A stretch of 5,982 bases of DNA, taken from assembly GCA_021809305.1 (NCBI GenBank), contig JAKBAF010000087.1, positions 1 through 5,982 of the forward strand. The letters are read 5' to 3'. A model generated the notes under the pieces. The model was not told the origin of the DNA and did no database searches. It saw only the letters and a list, made by a program, of their open reading frames with translations. Positions 1 through 5,131 of the stretch are shown here, one piece after another (the stretch's first letter is position 1; each line of letters begins with the position of its first letter). Position numbers and translations under genes: made by a program. This DNA is from a bacterium (GTDB lineage: Bacteria; Chlamydiota; Chlamydiia; Chlamydiales; JAFEGQ01).

Positions 1-52
1 AATCTCGGATAAAATCATTTAAAAATCGGTTAAACTGGAGTTTTGCAATCAC
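1..52 (-). CDS. Possible start of a divergent gene, cut by left window edge
   Basis: On the minus strand a GTG at 52-50 opens a frame that stays open to the window edge (about 17 codons, beginning MIAKLQFNRF). An AAGAGG at 65-60 lies seven bases upstream, a normal Shine-Dalgarno distance, and a second purine-rich stretch (AGGAGG) overlaps the start. The visible peptide is too short to assign to any family. A short plus-strand frame (open from the edge to a TAG at 90-92) is the rival explanation, as the tail of an upstream gene. The ribosome-binding signal makes me slightly prefer the divergent gene, but this is a weak call. Confidence 0.28.
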   Translation of the reverse strand, partial: MIAKLQFNRFLNDFIRD

Positions 53-69
53 CTCCTCACCTCTTTTCG

Positions 70-98
70 TTGCCGCAAATTGGAGCATCTAGTACATT
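70..98 (+). promoter_or_regulatory. Candidate sigma70-type promoter for tRNA-Val
   Basis: TTGCCG (70-75) and TACATT (93-98) are separated by 17 bases; each matches four of six consensus positions. A transcript would begin near 105, leaving a short leader to be trimmed from the tRNA. The following protein gene starts only 46 bases after the tRNA with no evident promoter or terminator between, so this promoter could serve both. The match is modest and no start site can be seen directly. Confidence 0.3.
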
Positions 99-119
99 GT
101 CACCATCGATTATAATTTC

Positions 120-193
120 GGGATATTAGCTCAGTTGGTTAGAGCGCCACGTTGACATCGTGGAGGTCGGCTGTTCGAGTCAGCTATATCCCA
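120..193 (+). tRNA. tRNA-Val (anticodon GAC)
   Basis: The cloverleaf is complete. The 7-bp acceptor stem GGGATAT/ATATCCC is perfect. The D-stem is GCTC/GAGC with loop AGTTGGTTA. The anticodon stem CCACG/CGTGG encloses loop TTGACAT, giving anticodon GAC at 154-156. The variable loop is AGGTC, and the T-stem GGCTG/CAGCT (one G-T pair) encloses TTCGAGT. The discriminator base is A193 and the CCA tail is not encoded, so it must be added by the nucleotidyltransferase. The GAC anticodon reads GUC and GUU valine codons. The anticodon arm closely resembles the GAC valine tRNA of E. coli as I recall it. There is no intron and no sign of degeneration. Confidence 0.96.
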
Positions 194-239
194 TCCTCCT
201 TATCTCTTTCTAGCCCCTCCTCAACCCCTCTGTGACAAG

Positions 240-1982
240 ATGTCTGTGAATTCATTCTCCCATCCAGATGACGAGAGCTCTTTCCGGGCAATGAAGACAA
301 CAGCTGTGGCTATCTTGGGCTGTGCACTTCTTGAGCTCTTCTCGCGCTGCAAACTACATTCCGGCAGAGCTACTCGAGGGGGCTTTGCCTACACATTCGA
401 GCTCGATTCTCCCTTTGATGAGACCACCTTAGGCCTAGTTGAGCGGCAGATGGCGGCAATTATCTGCGATCGGCGCCCCATATTGCCCAAAGAGATGCAT
501 CGAGCAAGCGCCCTTGGCTTCTTTCGCCATCTTGGGCAGGAGATGCGGGAAGAGATGATTGAGGCCTCTCCCCATCAGCTGCTTCCCCTCCTTCAAATGG
601 GAGAGTACTGGGATATTCTCCCTCCTCCTTATCTGAGCTCTTCTAGCGAACTAAGAGCCTATCGTCTGCTTGGCTTTGAGCGACTAAGAGAAGGTGAGGG
701 CAGGAGAGAGGTCTACCGGATTTTTGGGGTTGTTGCAGCGAGCCAGGGCGCACTGAAAACGTTGCTGAAGGGGGCAAAGGATGCATTGCGCTACGACCAT
801 AGGCGTCTTGGGAGGGAGCTTGGCCTCTTTTCGGTTTCGGTCAAGGGAGAGGGGGTGACATGGACACCGCGTGGGACGGCCATTCACGAATCTCTCTATG
901 CCTTTTGGCGCAAAGCCATTGCTCGCAGCGGGTATAGCTCTGTTGAGACTCCTCTCTTTGTTGCCTCTGATAGACTTGAAGATTTTGGGATAGACTCCCC
1001 TGAAGATCTTGGTCTTGTCCCTAGACCTTCTCTCGCTCCTCTCCATGCAGAGCTCTTTGCGGCAAGAGCCCCTTCCTATCGAGAACTTCCTATTACTTTT
1101 GCAGAGTGGGGAGTGGCCGCCCCTCCTCCTCAAGACGAGGATTGGGGGATCTTTGCCCTTCCGTTTCAGACCCTTGATCAACTTACACTTTTTTGTGGAG
1201 CGGCTGAGCTGGAAGAGGCATTGATTTCGTCCTTGCAATTCATCGAGGAGGCCATTAAGCTATTTAAGTTTGACCAGCGTGTAAGGGTGAGCTGCCGCCA
1301 TCGCGGTTCATTTGGGACTCGCCTTGAGTGGGAGAGAGGCTTAAGCTCGCTTGTAGGTGCACTTAAAGCGTGCTCTATCCCTTTTACCTTTGAGGAGCAG
1401 GGCGATGATGAGGCTGGTGATGAAGTTTTTGGCCCCTCAATCAAGTGGGAGATCACTGATAGTTTAGGAAGGCCCTGGCGCGGGCCGCATCTTGGGATCG
1501 ATCTCAAGCAGCCAGCGCGGTTGTCACTTCGCTATCAGGGCAGAGATGGGGATCACCATCCTTCTCAGATGGTTGTCTTCAGCCTCTTTGGATCTCGTGA
1601 GCGATGGATGGCTCTTTTGCTCGAGTCTACAAAGGGAGAGCTCCCCCTCTGGATTGCGCCAGAGCAGGTGCGGCTCCTTCCTCTTGCAGAGAGGCATCTG
1701 GAGGCCGCACGGGGCCTTCAAGAGCGGCTGAGCGCAGAGGGGCTTCGGGCAAGTGTTGAGCAGCGAGAGGAGACAATGGGGAATCGAATTCGGTTGGCTC
1801 AGATCGAGAAGGTTCCCTATACAGTGGTCATGGGAGATCGTGAGGTTGAGGAAGGGAGCGTCGCCGTCCGCTCTCTTGGGCAAGGCCTTGAGCAGGGCTT
1901 TGAGCAGGACAAGGTCTGCCGCTATGGGGTGGAAGAGTGGCTTGCTTCACTAAGAAGAGAGCTTGGTTCTACAATAGAGTGA
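240..1982 (+). CDS. Threonyl-tRNA synthetase-like protein, predicted catalytically inactive
   Basis: This 580-residue protein aligns by eye along most of bacterial ThrRS but lacks the N-terminal TGS domain. Residues ~20-165 correspond to the editing (SAD) domain, ~185-470 to the class II core and ~474-575 to the anticodon-binding domain. Compared with E. coli ThrRS as I remember it, the zinc ligands C334, H385 and H511 are A266, T316 and V446. Motif 2 R363 falls on a proline-rich stretch near P295, K465 is S400, and Q479 and Q484 are R414 and G419. The editing histidines 73, 77 and 186 are T, A and Y131, and C182 is L127. The motif 3 arginine (R455) remains. The anticodon domain is best preserved: R518, E535 and R544 match R583, E600 and R609. 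It should therefore neither charge nor edit tRNA, and a working thrS must lie elsewhere. The long intact frame argues against a fresh pseudogene. ATG240 lacks a clear ribosome-binding site; M18 (ATG 291), where similarity begins, is an alternative start. The next gene, infC, follows after 23 bases. Confidence 0.9.
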   Translation: MSVNSFSHPDDESSFRAMKTTAVAILGCALLELFSRCKLHSGRATRGGFAYTFELDSPFDETTLGLVERQMAAIICDRRPILPKEMHRASALGFFRHLGQEMREEMIEASPHQLLPLLQMGEYWDILPPPYLSSSSELRAYRLLGFERLREGEGRREVYRIFGVVAASQGALKTLLKGAKDALRYDHRRLGRELGLFSVSVKGEGVTWTPRGTAIHESLYAFWRKAIARSGYSSVETPLFVASDRLEDFGIDSPEDLGLVPRPSLAPLHAELFAARAPSYRELPITFAEWGVAAPPPQDEDWGIFALPFQTLDQLTLFCGAAELEEALISSLQFIEEAIKLFKFDQRVRVSCRHRGSFGTRLEWERGLSSLVGALKACSIPFTFEEQGDDEAGDEVFGPSIKWEITDSLGRPWRGPHLGIDLKQPARLSLRYQGRDGDHHPSQMVVFSLFGSRERWMALLLESTKGELPLWIAPEQVRLLPLAERHLEAARGLQERLSAEGLRASVEQREETMGNRIRLAQIEKVPYTVVMGDREVEEGSVAVRSLGQGLEQGFEQDKVCRYGVEEWLASLRRELGSTIE

Positions 1983-2005
1983 GATGGATTTTCAAATAAG
2001 GCGAG

Positions 2006-2668
2006 ATGAGTATTCAAAGCAATAGGCCTGGCGTGACGAATGAACCTGTGAATTTGAGAATAAACAATCAGATCCGTGTGCCCAAGGTCCGGCTGATTGG
2101 CGCAGATGGAGCTCAGGTGGGCGTTGTCTCAATCGATGAGGCTCTCCGAATGGCTCAGGATGCCGGACTCGACCTCGTTGAGGTAGTGCCAACTTCTGTA
2201 CCGCCTGTTTGCAAAATTATTAATTTTGGCAAATTTCGTTACGATCAGACGAAGCGTGAAAAAGAGAGCAAAAAGTCGCAGCATCAGATCAAGGTCAAAG
2301 AGGTCAAGGTTAAGCCAAACATTGATGATCACGATTTTGAGACAAAACTGAAGCATGCGCGCAATTTTATTGATAAAGGGTTCAAGGTAAGGGTTACCTG
2401 CGTCTATCGTGGACGTGAGCTGGCCCACCCAGAAATTGGTCAGAGGGTAGTTGAGCGTTTCTGTCTTGGCTTAGAGGATGTTGCAAGCCCAGAGAGCCCT
2501 CTGAAGCGGCTTGGCCGCAATTTAACGACCGTATTAGCTCCAGGTGGACGCAAGAAGCGTCCTGAGAAGCCACTCTCTGAGAAGCCATCTTCTGAGCGGC
2601 CAGCCGAGGGGCAGCGAGCAGAGCTCTCCGTTCCGCCGGCGCTGCCTCCAGAGAGTGACAAACAGTAA
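2006..2668 (+). CDS. infC: Translation initiation factor IF-3 with C-terminal extension
   Basis: IF-3 binds the 30S subunit, keeps it apart from 50S and proofreads initiator tRNA and start-codon selection. The N-domain spans residues ~14-80 (NNQIRVPKVRLIG, then PPVCKIINFGKFRYDQ). The lysine-rich linker helix is ~80-95 (KREKESKK), and the C-domain is ~95-180 (IKVKEVKVKPNIDDHDF, then KVRVTCVYRGRELAHPE). The family usually ends near the LAPG at 177-180, so residues 181-220 are an added hydrophilic tail rich in Pro, Glu, Ser and Lys. The start is an ordinary ATG with AAGG at 1998-2001. The rare AUU/AUC start that many infC genes use for self-control is therefore not seen here. The gene is 23 bases after the ThrRS-like gene and 22 before rpmI, consistent with one transcript. 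The linker and C-domain wording resemble chlamydial IF-3. Confidence 0.97.
   Translation: MSIQSNRPGVTNEPVNLRINNQIRVPKVRLIGADGAQVGVVSIDEALRMAQDAGLDLVEVVPTSVPPVCKIINFGKFRYDQTKREKESKKSQHQIKVKEVKVKPNIDDHDFETKLKHARNFIDKGFKVRVTCVYRGRELAHPEIGQRVVERFCLGLEDVASPESPLKRLGRNLTTVLAPGGRKKRPEKPLSEKPSSERPAEGQRAELSVPPALPPESDKQ
2564..2608 (+). repeat. infC: 15-bp tandem repeat in the infC tail
   Basis: Three consecutive 15-base units at 2564-2578, 2579-2593 and 2594-2608 encode EKPLS, EKPSS and ERPAE. Units 1 and 2 share 12 of 15 bases; unit 3 is more diverged. The repeat lies entirely within the C-terminal extension and keeps the reading frame, so copy-number changes would add or remove five residues without disrupting IF-3. 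Confidence 0.7.
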
Positions 2669-2690
2669 TTTATTCTAGGAGAAGAGACCT

Positions 2691-2885
2691 GTGCCCAAGA
2701 TGAAGACACGCAAGTCCCTCTGTGGTCGCTTTAGACTCACAGGAACGGGAAAGCTCAAGAGGAACCAAGCTGGCCGTCGCCACCTCCAGAGCCATAAATC
2801 GGGTAACCGCAAGCGCCATTTACGGCGTCCAGCCCTTGTAAGCGAGGGTTTTTTGAAAACTTACAGGAGTCTCATGCAGGTCTAG
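2691..2885 (+). CDS. rpmI: 50S ribosomal protein L35
   Basis: L35 is a small basic protein of the large ribosomal subunit. The 64-residue length is typical. The family signature is visible at the N-terminus (MPKMKTRKSLCGRFRLTGTGKLKR), split here as MPKMKTRKS at 1-9 and RFRLTGTGKLKR at 13-24. A basic run NRKRHLRRPALVS follows in the second half. The C-terminus, RSLMQV, resembles the hydrophobic tail of chlamydial L35. The start is GTG, supported by the family N-terminus and by AGGAG at 2677-2681 nine bases upstream. It follows infC by 22 bases. Translation is probably coupled within the infC-rpmI-rplT unit, which L20 represses in E. coli and Bacillus; that control is not shown here. Confidence 0.97.
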   Translation: MPKMKTRKSLCGRFRLTGTGKLKRNQAGRRHLQSHKSGNRKRHLRRPALVSEGFLKTYRSLMQV

Positions 2886-2888
2886 TGC

Positions 2889-2926
2889 ATCGCGACAAAA
2901 GTTCTTAGATTTACTTTTGTTGCGAT
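2889..2926 (+). promoter_or_regulatory. 14-bp stem-loop between rpmI and rplT
   Basis: ATCGCGACAAAAGT (2889-2902) pairs with ACTTTTGTTGCGAT (2913-2926) across a 10-base loop. All 14 pairs form, with one G-U. It begins three bases after the L35 stop. Only TTT follows the right arm, so it is a poor intrinsic terminator. It could act as an RNA-processing site, a stabilising structure or a protein-binding site such as an L20 target. The structure is plain in the sequence; the function is inference. Confidence 0.6.
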
Positions 2927-2944
2927 TTACTTGTGATGTATTAT
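2917..2944 (+). promoter_or_regulatory. Weak internal promoter candidate upstream of rplT
   Basis: TATTAT (2939-2944) matches five of six positions of the -10 consensus. The best upstream -35 element is TTGTTG (2917-2922), 16 bases away and only three of six. The -10 lies in a small inverted repeat (GTGAT/ATCAC at 2933-2937 and 2943-2947). A start near 2951 would give rplT a leader of about 45 bases. The unusually long 110-base gap for a ribosomal-protein pair makes an internal promoter plausible, but the call is weak. Confidence 0.22.
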
Positions 2945-2995
2945 CACTCACTTTAGACCTCGGGATCCTTTTTAACGACGAGTGGAGTCACTTAT

Positions 2996-3352
2996 ATGGT
3001 TAGAAGTAACTACTCAGTAGCGCGCCACAAGCGCAAGAAGCGCATGCTCCGCTTAGCCAAGGGCTTTTATGGCGACCGCAAAAACCACCTTCGCTTGACA
3101 AGCGAGGCAGTTATGCGCGCTCTCGCCTTTAACTACCGCCACCGGAAGCACAACAAGGGCAACTTCCGCCGCCTTTGGATCACACGTGTGGGCGTTGCGG
3201 CGAAGATCAATGGAATTTCCTACAGCAAGTTTATTAACGGCTTGCACAAGGCTGGATGCGATCTCAACCGCAAGATGCTTGCAGAGATGGCTGTCCACGA
3301 TCCTGCAAGCTTTGCAGCGGTGGCTCTTGTGGCAAGGGGCGCTCATACGTAA
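2996..3352 (+). CDS. rplT: 50S ribosomal protein L20
   Basis: L20 is an early-assembly 23S rRNA-binding protein, and in several bacteria it also represses its own operon. The 118-residue length is standard. The basic N-terminal arm (RHKRKKRMLRLAKGFYGDRK, residues 10-29) is followed by the conserved AFNYRHRK at 44-51, RRLWITRVG at 58-66 and YSKFINGLHKAG at 76-87. LNRKMLAEMAVHDPASF at 90-106 completes the pattern. GGAG at 2984-2987 is eight bases before the ATG. The 110-base gap from rpmI contains a stem-loop and a weak promoter candidate. An intrinsic terminator lies 32 bases beyond the stop, so rplT is likely the last gene of the main transcript. Confidence 0.98.
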   Translation: MVRSNYSVARHKRKKRMLRLAKGFYGDRKNHLRLTSEAVMRALAFNYRHRKHNKGNFRRLWITRVGVAAKINGISYSKFINGLHKAGCDLNRKMLAEMAVHDPASFAAVALVARGAHT

Positions 3353-3384
3353 AAGGGCGTTTCCCTAACTGTTTCACTGCCTTC

Positions 3385-3422
3385 GCGAAGGGTTGACAAG
3401 TGTCGGCCCTTCGCTTTTCTTT
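3385..3422 (+). terminator. Strong intrinsic terminator after rplT
   Basis: GCGAAGGGTTGAC (3385-3397) pairs with GTCGGCCCTTCGC (3402-3414) in a continuous 13-bp stem with two G-U pairs and an AAGT loop. TTTTCTTT follows at 3415-3422. An extra copy of CCTTCG at 3380-3385 makes a short competing palindrome (CCTTCGCGAAGG, 3380-3391). The terminator should end the infC-rpmI-rplT transcript and separate it from pheS. Confidence 0.85.
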
Positions 3423-3446
3423 CAGAACTGATCTCTGAGGCGAGCT

Positions 3447-4475
3447 GTGAACGATCCAATCGAGACACTGAGGCTTGAGTTCAATGAGGAGCTCAAGCGG
3501 CTCTCAACGCTGAAGGAGCTGGAGCCGCATCGCCAGCGTTTTTTGGGGCGTAAGGGCCCGATTCAACACCTCCTATCTAGCTTACGCGACCTCTCTGCTG
3601 AGGAGCGACCCCTCTTTGGCAAGCGGGTCAACGACCTCAAGGAGTTTGCCGAATCAGCTTGCGATGAGCTTCATGCACGCTTTCTTTTAGGGGAGGAGGC
3701 CGCTCGCCTTAAAGAGGAGGGGATAGACGTCACGCTTCCCGGGCGTCCAAGGCTCTTTGGTCGCAAGCATCCTGTTAGCTGCATGATGGAGGAGCTGCTT
3801 GATATCTTCATGGAGATGGGTTTCTCGGTGCAATACGGCTCCGAGATAGAGACGGACTACTACAATTTCGAAGCGCTCAACTTTGGGCCTGACCACCCTG
3901 CTCGTGATATGCACGACACCTTCTATTTGAGGCCGGATATTCTTCTCCGCACCCACACCTCACCAACGCAGGTGCGCGTGATGGAGCATCAAAGGCCACC
4001 CATTCGGGTCGTTGCACCAGGGCGCTGCTTTCGCAATGAAGATGTGACCGCCAGGTCGCACGTTCAATTTCACCAGATCGAGGGGTTTTACATCGATAGG
4101 GGGGTCTCCTTTGCCGATCTTCTCCAGACGATCCAGGACTTCCTTGAAAAACTCTTTGGAGCCGAGATTAAGCTTCGCTTCCGGCCAAGCTACTTCCCCT
4201 TCGTAGAACCAGGTCTTGAGGTTGATGTAAGCTGTCTGATTTGCCACGGCGTGGGCTGCGCTGTCTGCAAGCATAGCGGTTGGCTAGAGGTTCTTGGGGC
4301 CGGCATGATCCACCCCGAGGTCTTGCGCAACGGTGGGATCGATCCGGAGGTCTATTCAGGTTACGCGTGGGGTATGGGTGTGGAGCGTCCCGTTATGCTG
4401 CGCCATGGCATTCAGGACATTCGGCTCTTTACCGATAATGACCCGCGCTTTCTGGAGCAGTTTCTCGAGCTCTAA
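3447..4475 (+). CDS. pheS: Phenylalanyl-tRNA synthetase alpha subunit
   Basis: PheS forms the catalytic half of the (alpha-beta)2 enzyme that charges tRNA-Phe with phenylalanine. Residues 1-~85 are the helical tRNA-binding arm, with FLGRKGPIQ at 32-40. The class II core follows: HPARDMHDTFYL at 150-161, LLRTHTSPTQVR at 166-177, motif 2 around GRCFRNEDV at 192-200, QFHQIEGF at 207-214, PSYFPFVEPGLEVDV at 247-261 and motif 3 GMGVER at 309-314. Four cysteines (263, 266, 271, 274) precede GWLEVLGAG, a cysteine pattern I recall in many bacterial PheS proteins. The 342-residue length is normal. The GTG start is chosen because GAGG (3437-3440) lies six bases upstream and the family N-terminus fits. 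pheT does not follow; in Chlamydia the two genes are also unlinked. The terminator at 3385-3422 implies a separate promoter or read-through. Confidence 0.98.
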   Translation: MNDPIETLRLEFNEELKRLSTLKELEPHRQRFLGRKGPIQHLLSSLRDLSAEERPLFGKRVNDLKEFAESACDELHARFLLGEEAARLKEEGIDVTLPGRPRLFGRKHPVSCMMEELLDIFMEMGFSVQYGSEIETDYYNFEALNFGPDHPARDMHDTFYLRPDILLRTHTSPTQVRVMEHQRPPIRVVAPGRCFRNEDVTARSHVQFHQIEGFYIDRGVSFADLLQTIQDFLEKLFGAEIKLRFRPSYFPFVEPGLEVDVSCLICHGVGCAVCKHSGWLEVLGAGMIHPEVLRNGGIDPEVYSGYAWGMGVERPVMLRHGIQDIRLFTDNDPRFLEQFLEL

Positions 4476-4487
4476 GATCCTCAGATT

Positions 4488-5000
4488 TTAGCCATTCATC
4501 CGAGAGGCCACATGCTCGGCAACGGTGGCATGAAAGGCGCTATTGCGACCCCTCTTGTCGGCGCGATCCCACCCCCAAAGGAAGGGTCCATTAGCAATAG
4601 CTACAGCCACAACGCCCATCCCAAGCCACCCTGCAATCCGACTACTGCGCTCTCCTTGGCGGCGCGCAAAGATTAGGAGGCTGATACTACAGCCGATAAA
4701 TGTTAGGCCAAGAAGTGCGGAGGGGATAACGAAGATGAGCTTTCGCCTATCAGCGCTAGCCGACTCCTTTTTAGAGCCTGCAGCCAATTGAGACCAATCG
4801 GCACTACTGCTTGATAGACCGAGCCCTTTGTTAGCAACTAAGTAGTCGACCCGCTCCGCCATGGGTAGTGCCTGCCAGCCATATCGCTTGACGGGCTGAT
4901 CTTTCCATTCAATTGAGCCATCACCCTTCCATTTCGCATAGAAGTCATGGTCATTGAGGCGGGCGACATCCCCGATAAACTCTTTGCAGCGCTCTGCCAC
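4488..5000 (-). CDS. Hypothetical protein with two predicted membrane segments
   Basis: I do not recognise this 170-residue protein. Residues 1-~85 are hydrophilic, with many charged residues and tryptophans (FYAKWKGDGSIEWKDQ, YGWQALPMAERVDYLV). Two hydrophobic stretches follow: ~87-112 (KLIFVIPSALLGLTFIG, then SLLIFARR) and ~122-143 (IAGWLGMGVVAVAIANGPF). A short basic tail ends the protein, so both ends may be on the same side of the membrane. The frame also opens at a TTG (5045), but I chose GTG 5000-4998. It has AAGGGA at 5012-5007 with six-base spacing, and a promoter candidate covers the extra 15 codons. It converges on pheS with 12 bases between the stops and diverges from the methyltransferase gene. 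No conserved catalytic motif is visible. Confidence 0.72.
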   Translation of the reverse strand: MAERCKEFIGDVARLNDHDFYAKWKGDGSIEWKDQPVKRYGWQALPMAERVDYLVANKGLGLSSSSADWSQLAAGSKKESASADRRKLIFVIPSALLGLTFIGCSISLLIFARRQGERSSRIAGWLGMGVVAVAIANGPFLWGWDRADKRGRNSAFHATVAEHVASRMNG

Positions 5001-5033
5001 GATCCGTCCCTTGTAAAAATAAAGTGTAAAGAA

Positions 5034-5063
5034 GTTATAACACAAAGGATCGGAAATTGTCTA
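5034..5063 (-). promoter_or_regulatory. Promoter candidate for the two-pass membrane protein gene
   Basis: On the minus strand TAGACA (5063-5058) and TATAAC (5039-5034) are 18 bases apart; each matches five of six sigma70 consensus positions. Transcription would begin near 5027, leaving a leader of about 27 bases before the GTG at 5000 and including its ribosome-binding site. This is the best promoter match in the window and argues against the upstream TTG start. Confidence 0.5.
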
Positions 5064-5064
5064 T

Positions 5065-5093
5065 TTGCAAGGTTGCGAGGGAGATGTTATTTT
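5065..5093 (+). promoter_or_regulatory. Promoter candidate for the methyltransferase gene
   Basis: TTGCAA (5065-5070) and TATTTT (5088-5093) are 17 bases apart, each matching four of six positions. An extended -10 TG lies at 5085-5086. Transcription would begin near 5100, about 32 bases before the ATG at 5132. It is back to back with the opposite-strand promoter, only one base separating the two -35 elements. Confidence 0.4.
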
Positions 5094-5131
5094 GATTTAA
5101 GCTTTCAAATGATTTAAGGGTGTTGCGTAGT

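Noticed and set aside
48..57. ATCACCTCCT, identical to the 3' end of 16S rRNA
   Set aside because: Ten bases only, with no upstream 16S helix 45 sequence. It is the complement of a Shine-Dalgarno-like stretch on the minus strand.
111..116. Perfect TATAAT just before the tRNA
   Set aside because: It lies three bases before the mature 5' end, so transcription would start inside the tRNA, and no -35 element sits at a proper distance (TTGTCA is only eight bases away).
684..1238. Minus-strand open frame of 184 codons inside the ThrRS-like gene
   Set aside because: Entirely antisense to a clear homologue, with composition dominated by basic residues and no recognisable motif or ribosome-binding site.
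1887..1911. Short direct repeat CTTGAGCAGG/TTTGAGCAGG in the ThrRS-like gene
   Set aside because: A two-copy, 12-base duplication encoding LEQGFEQ; too short to carry significance alone.
240..1982. Reading the ThrRS-like gene as a pseudogene
   Set aside because: 580 codons without stop or frameshift, domain order kept and the anticodon domain well conserved. Random decay would not spare the frame this way. Retained as an intact CDS with lost activity.
4472..4491. Small hairpin CTAAGAT/ATTTTAG between the convergent stops of pheS and the membrane protein gene
   Set aside because: Seven mostly A-T pairs with one G-U and no U-tract on either strand; too weak to call a terminator.
4543..4791. 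Plus-strand open frame opposite the membrane protein gene
   Set aside because: Arginine/proline-rich shadow of the minus-strand gene; no start signal and no recognisable domain.
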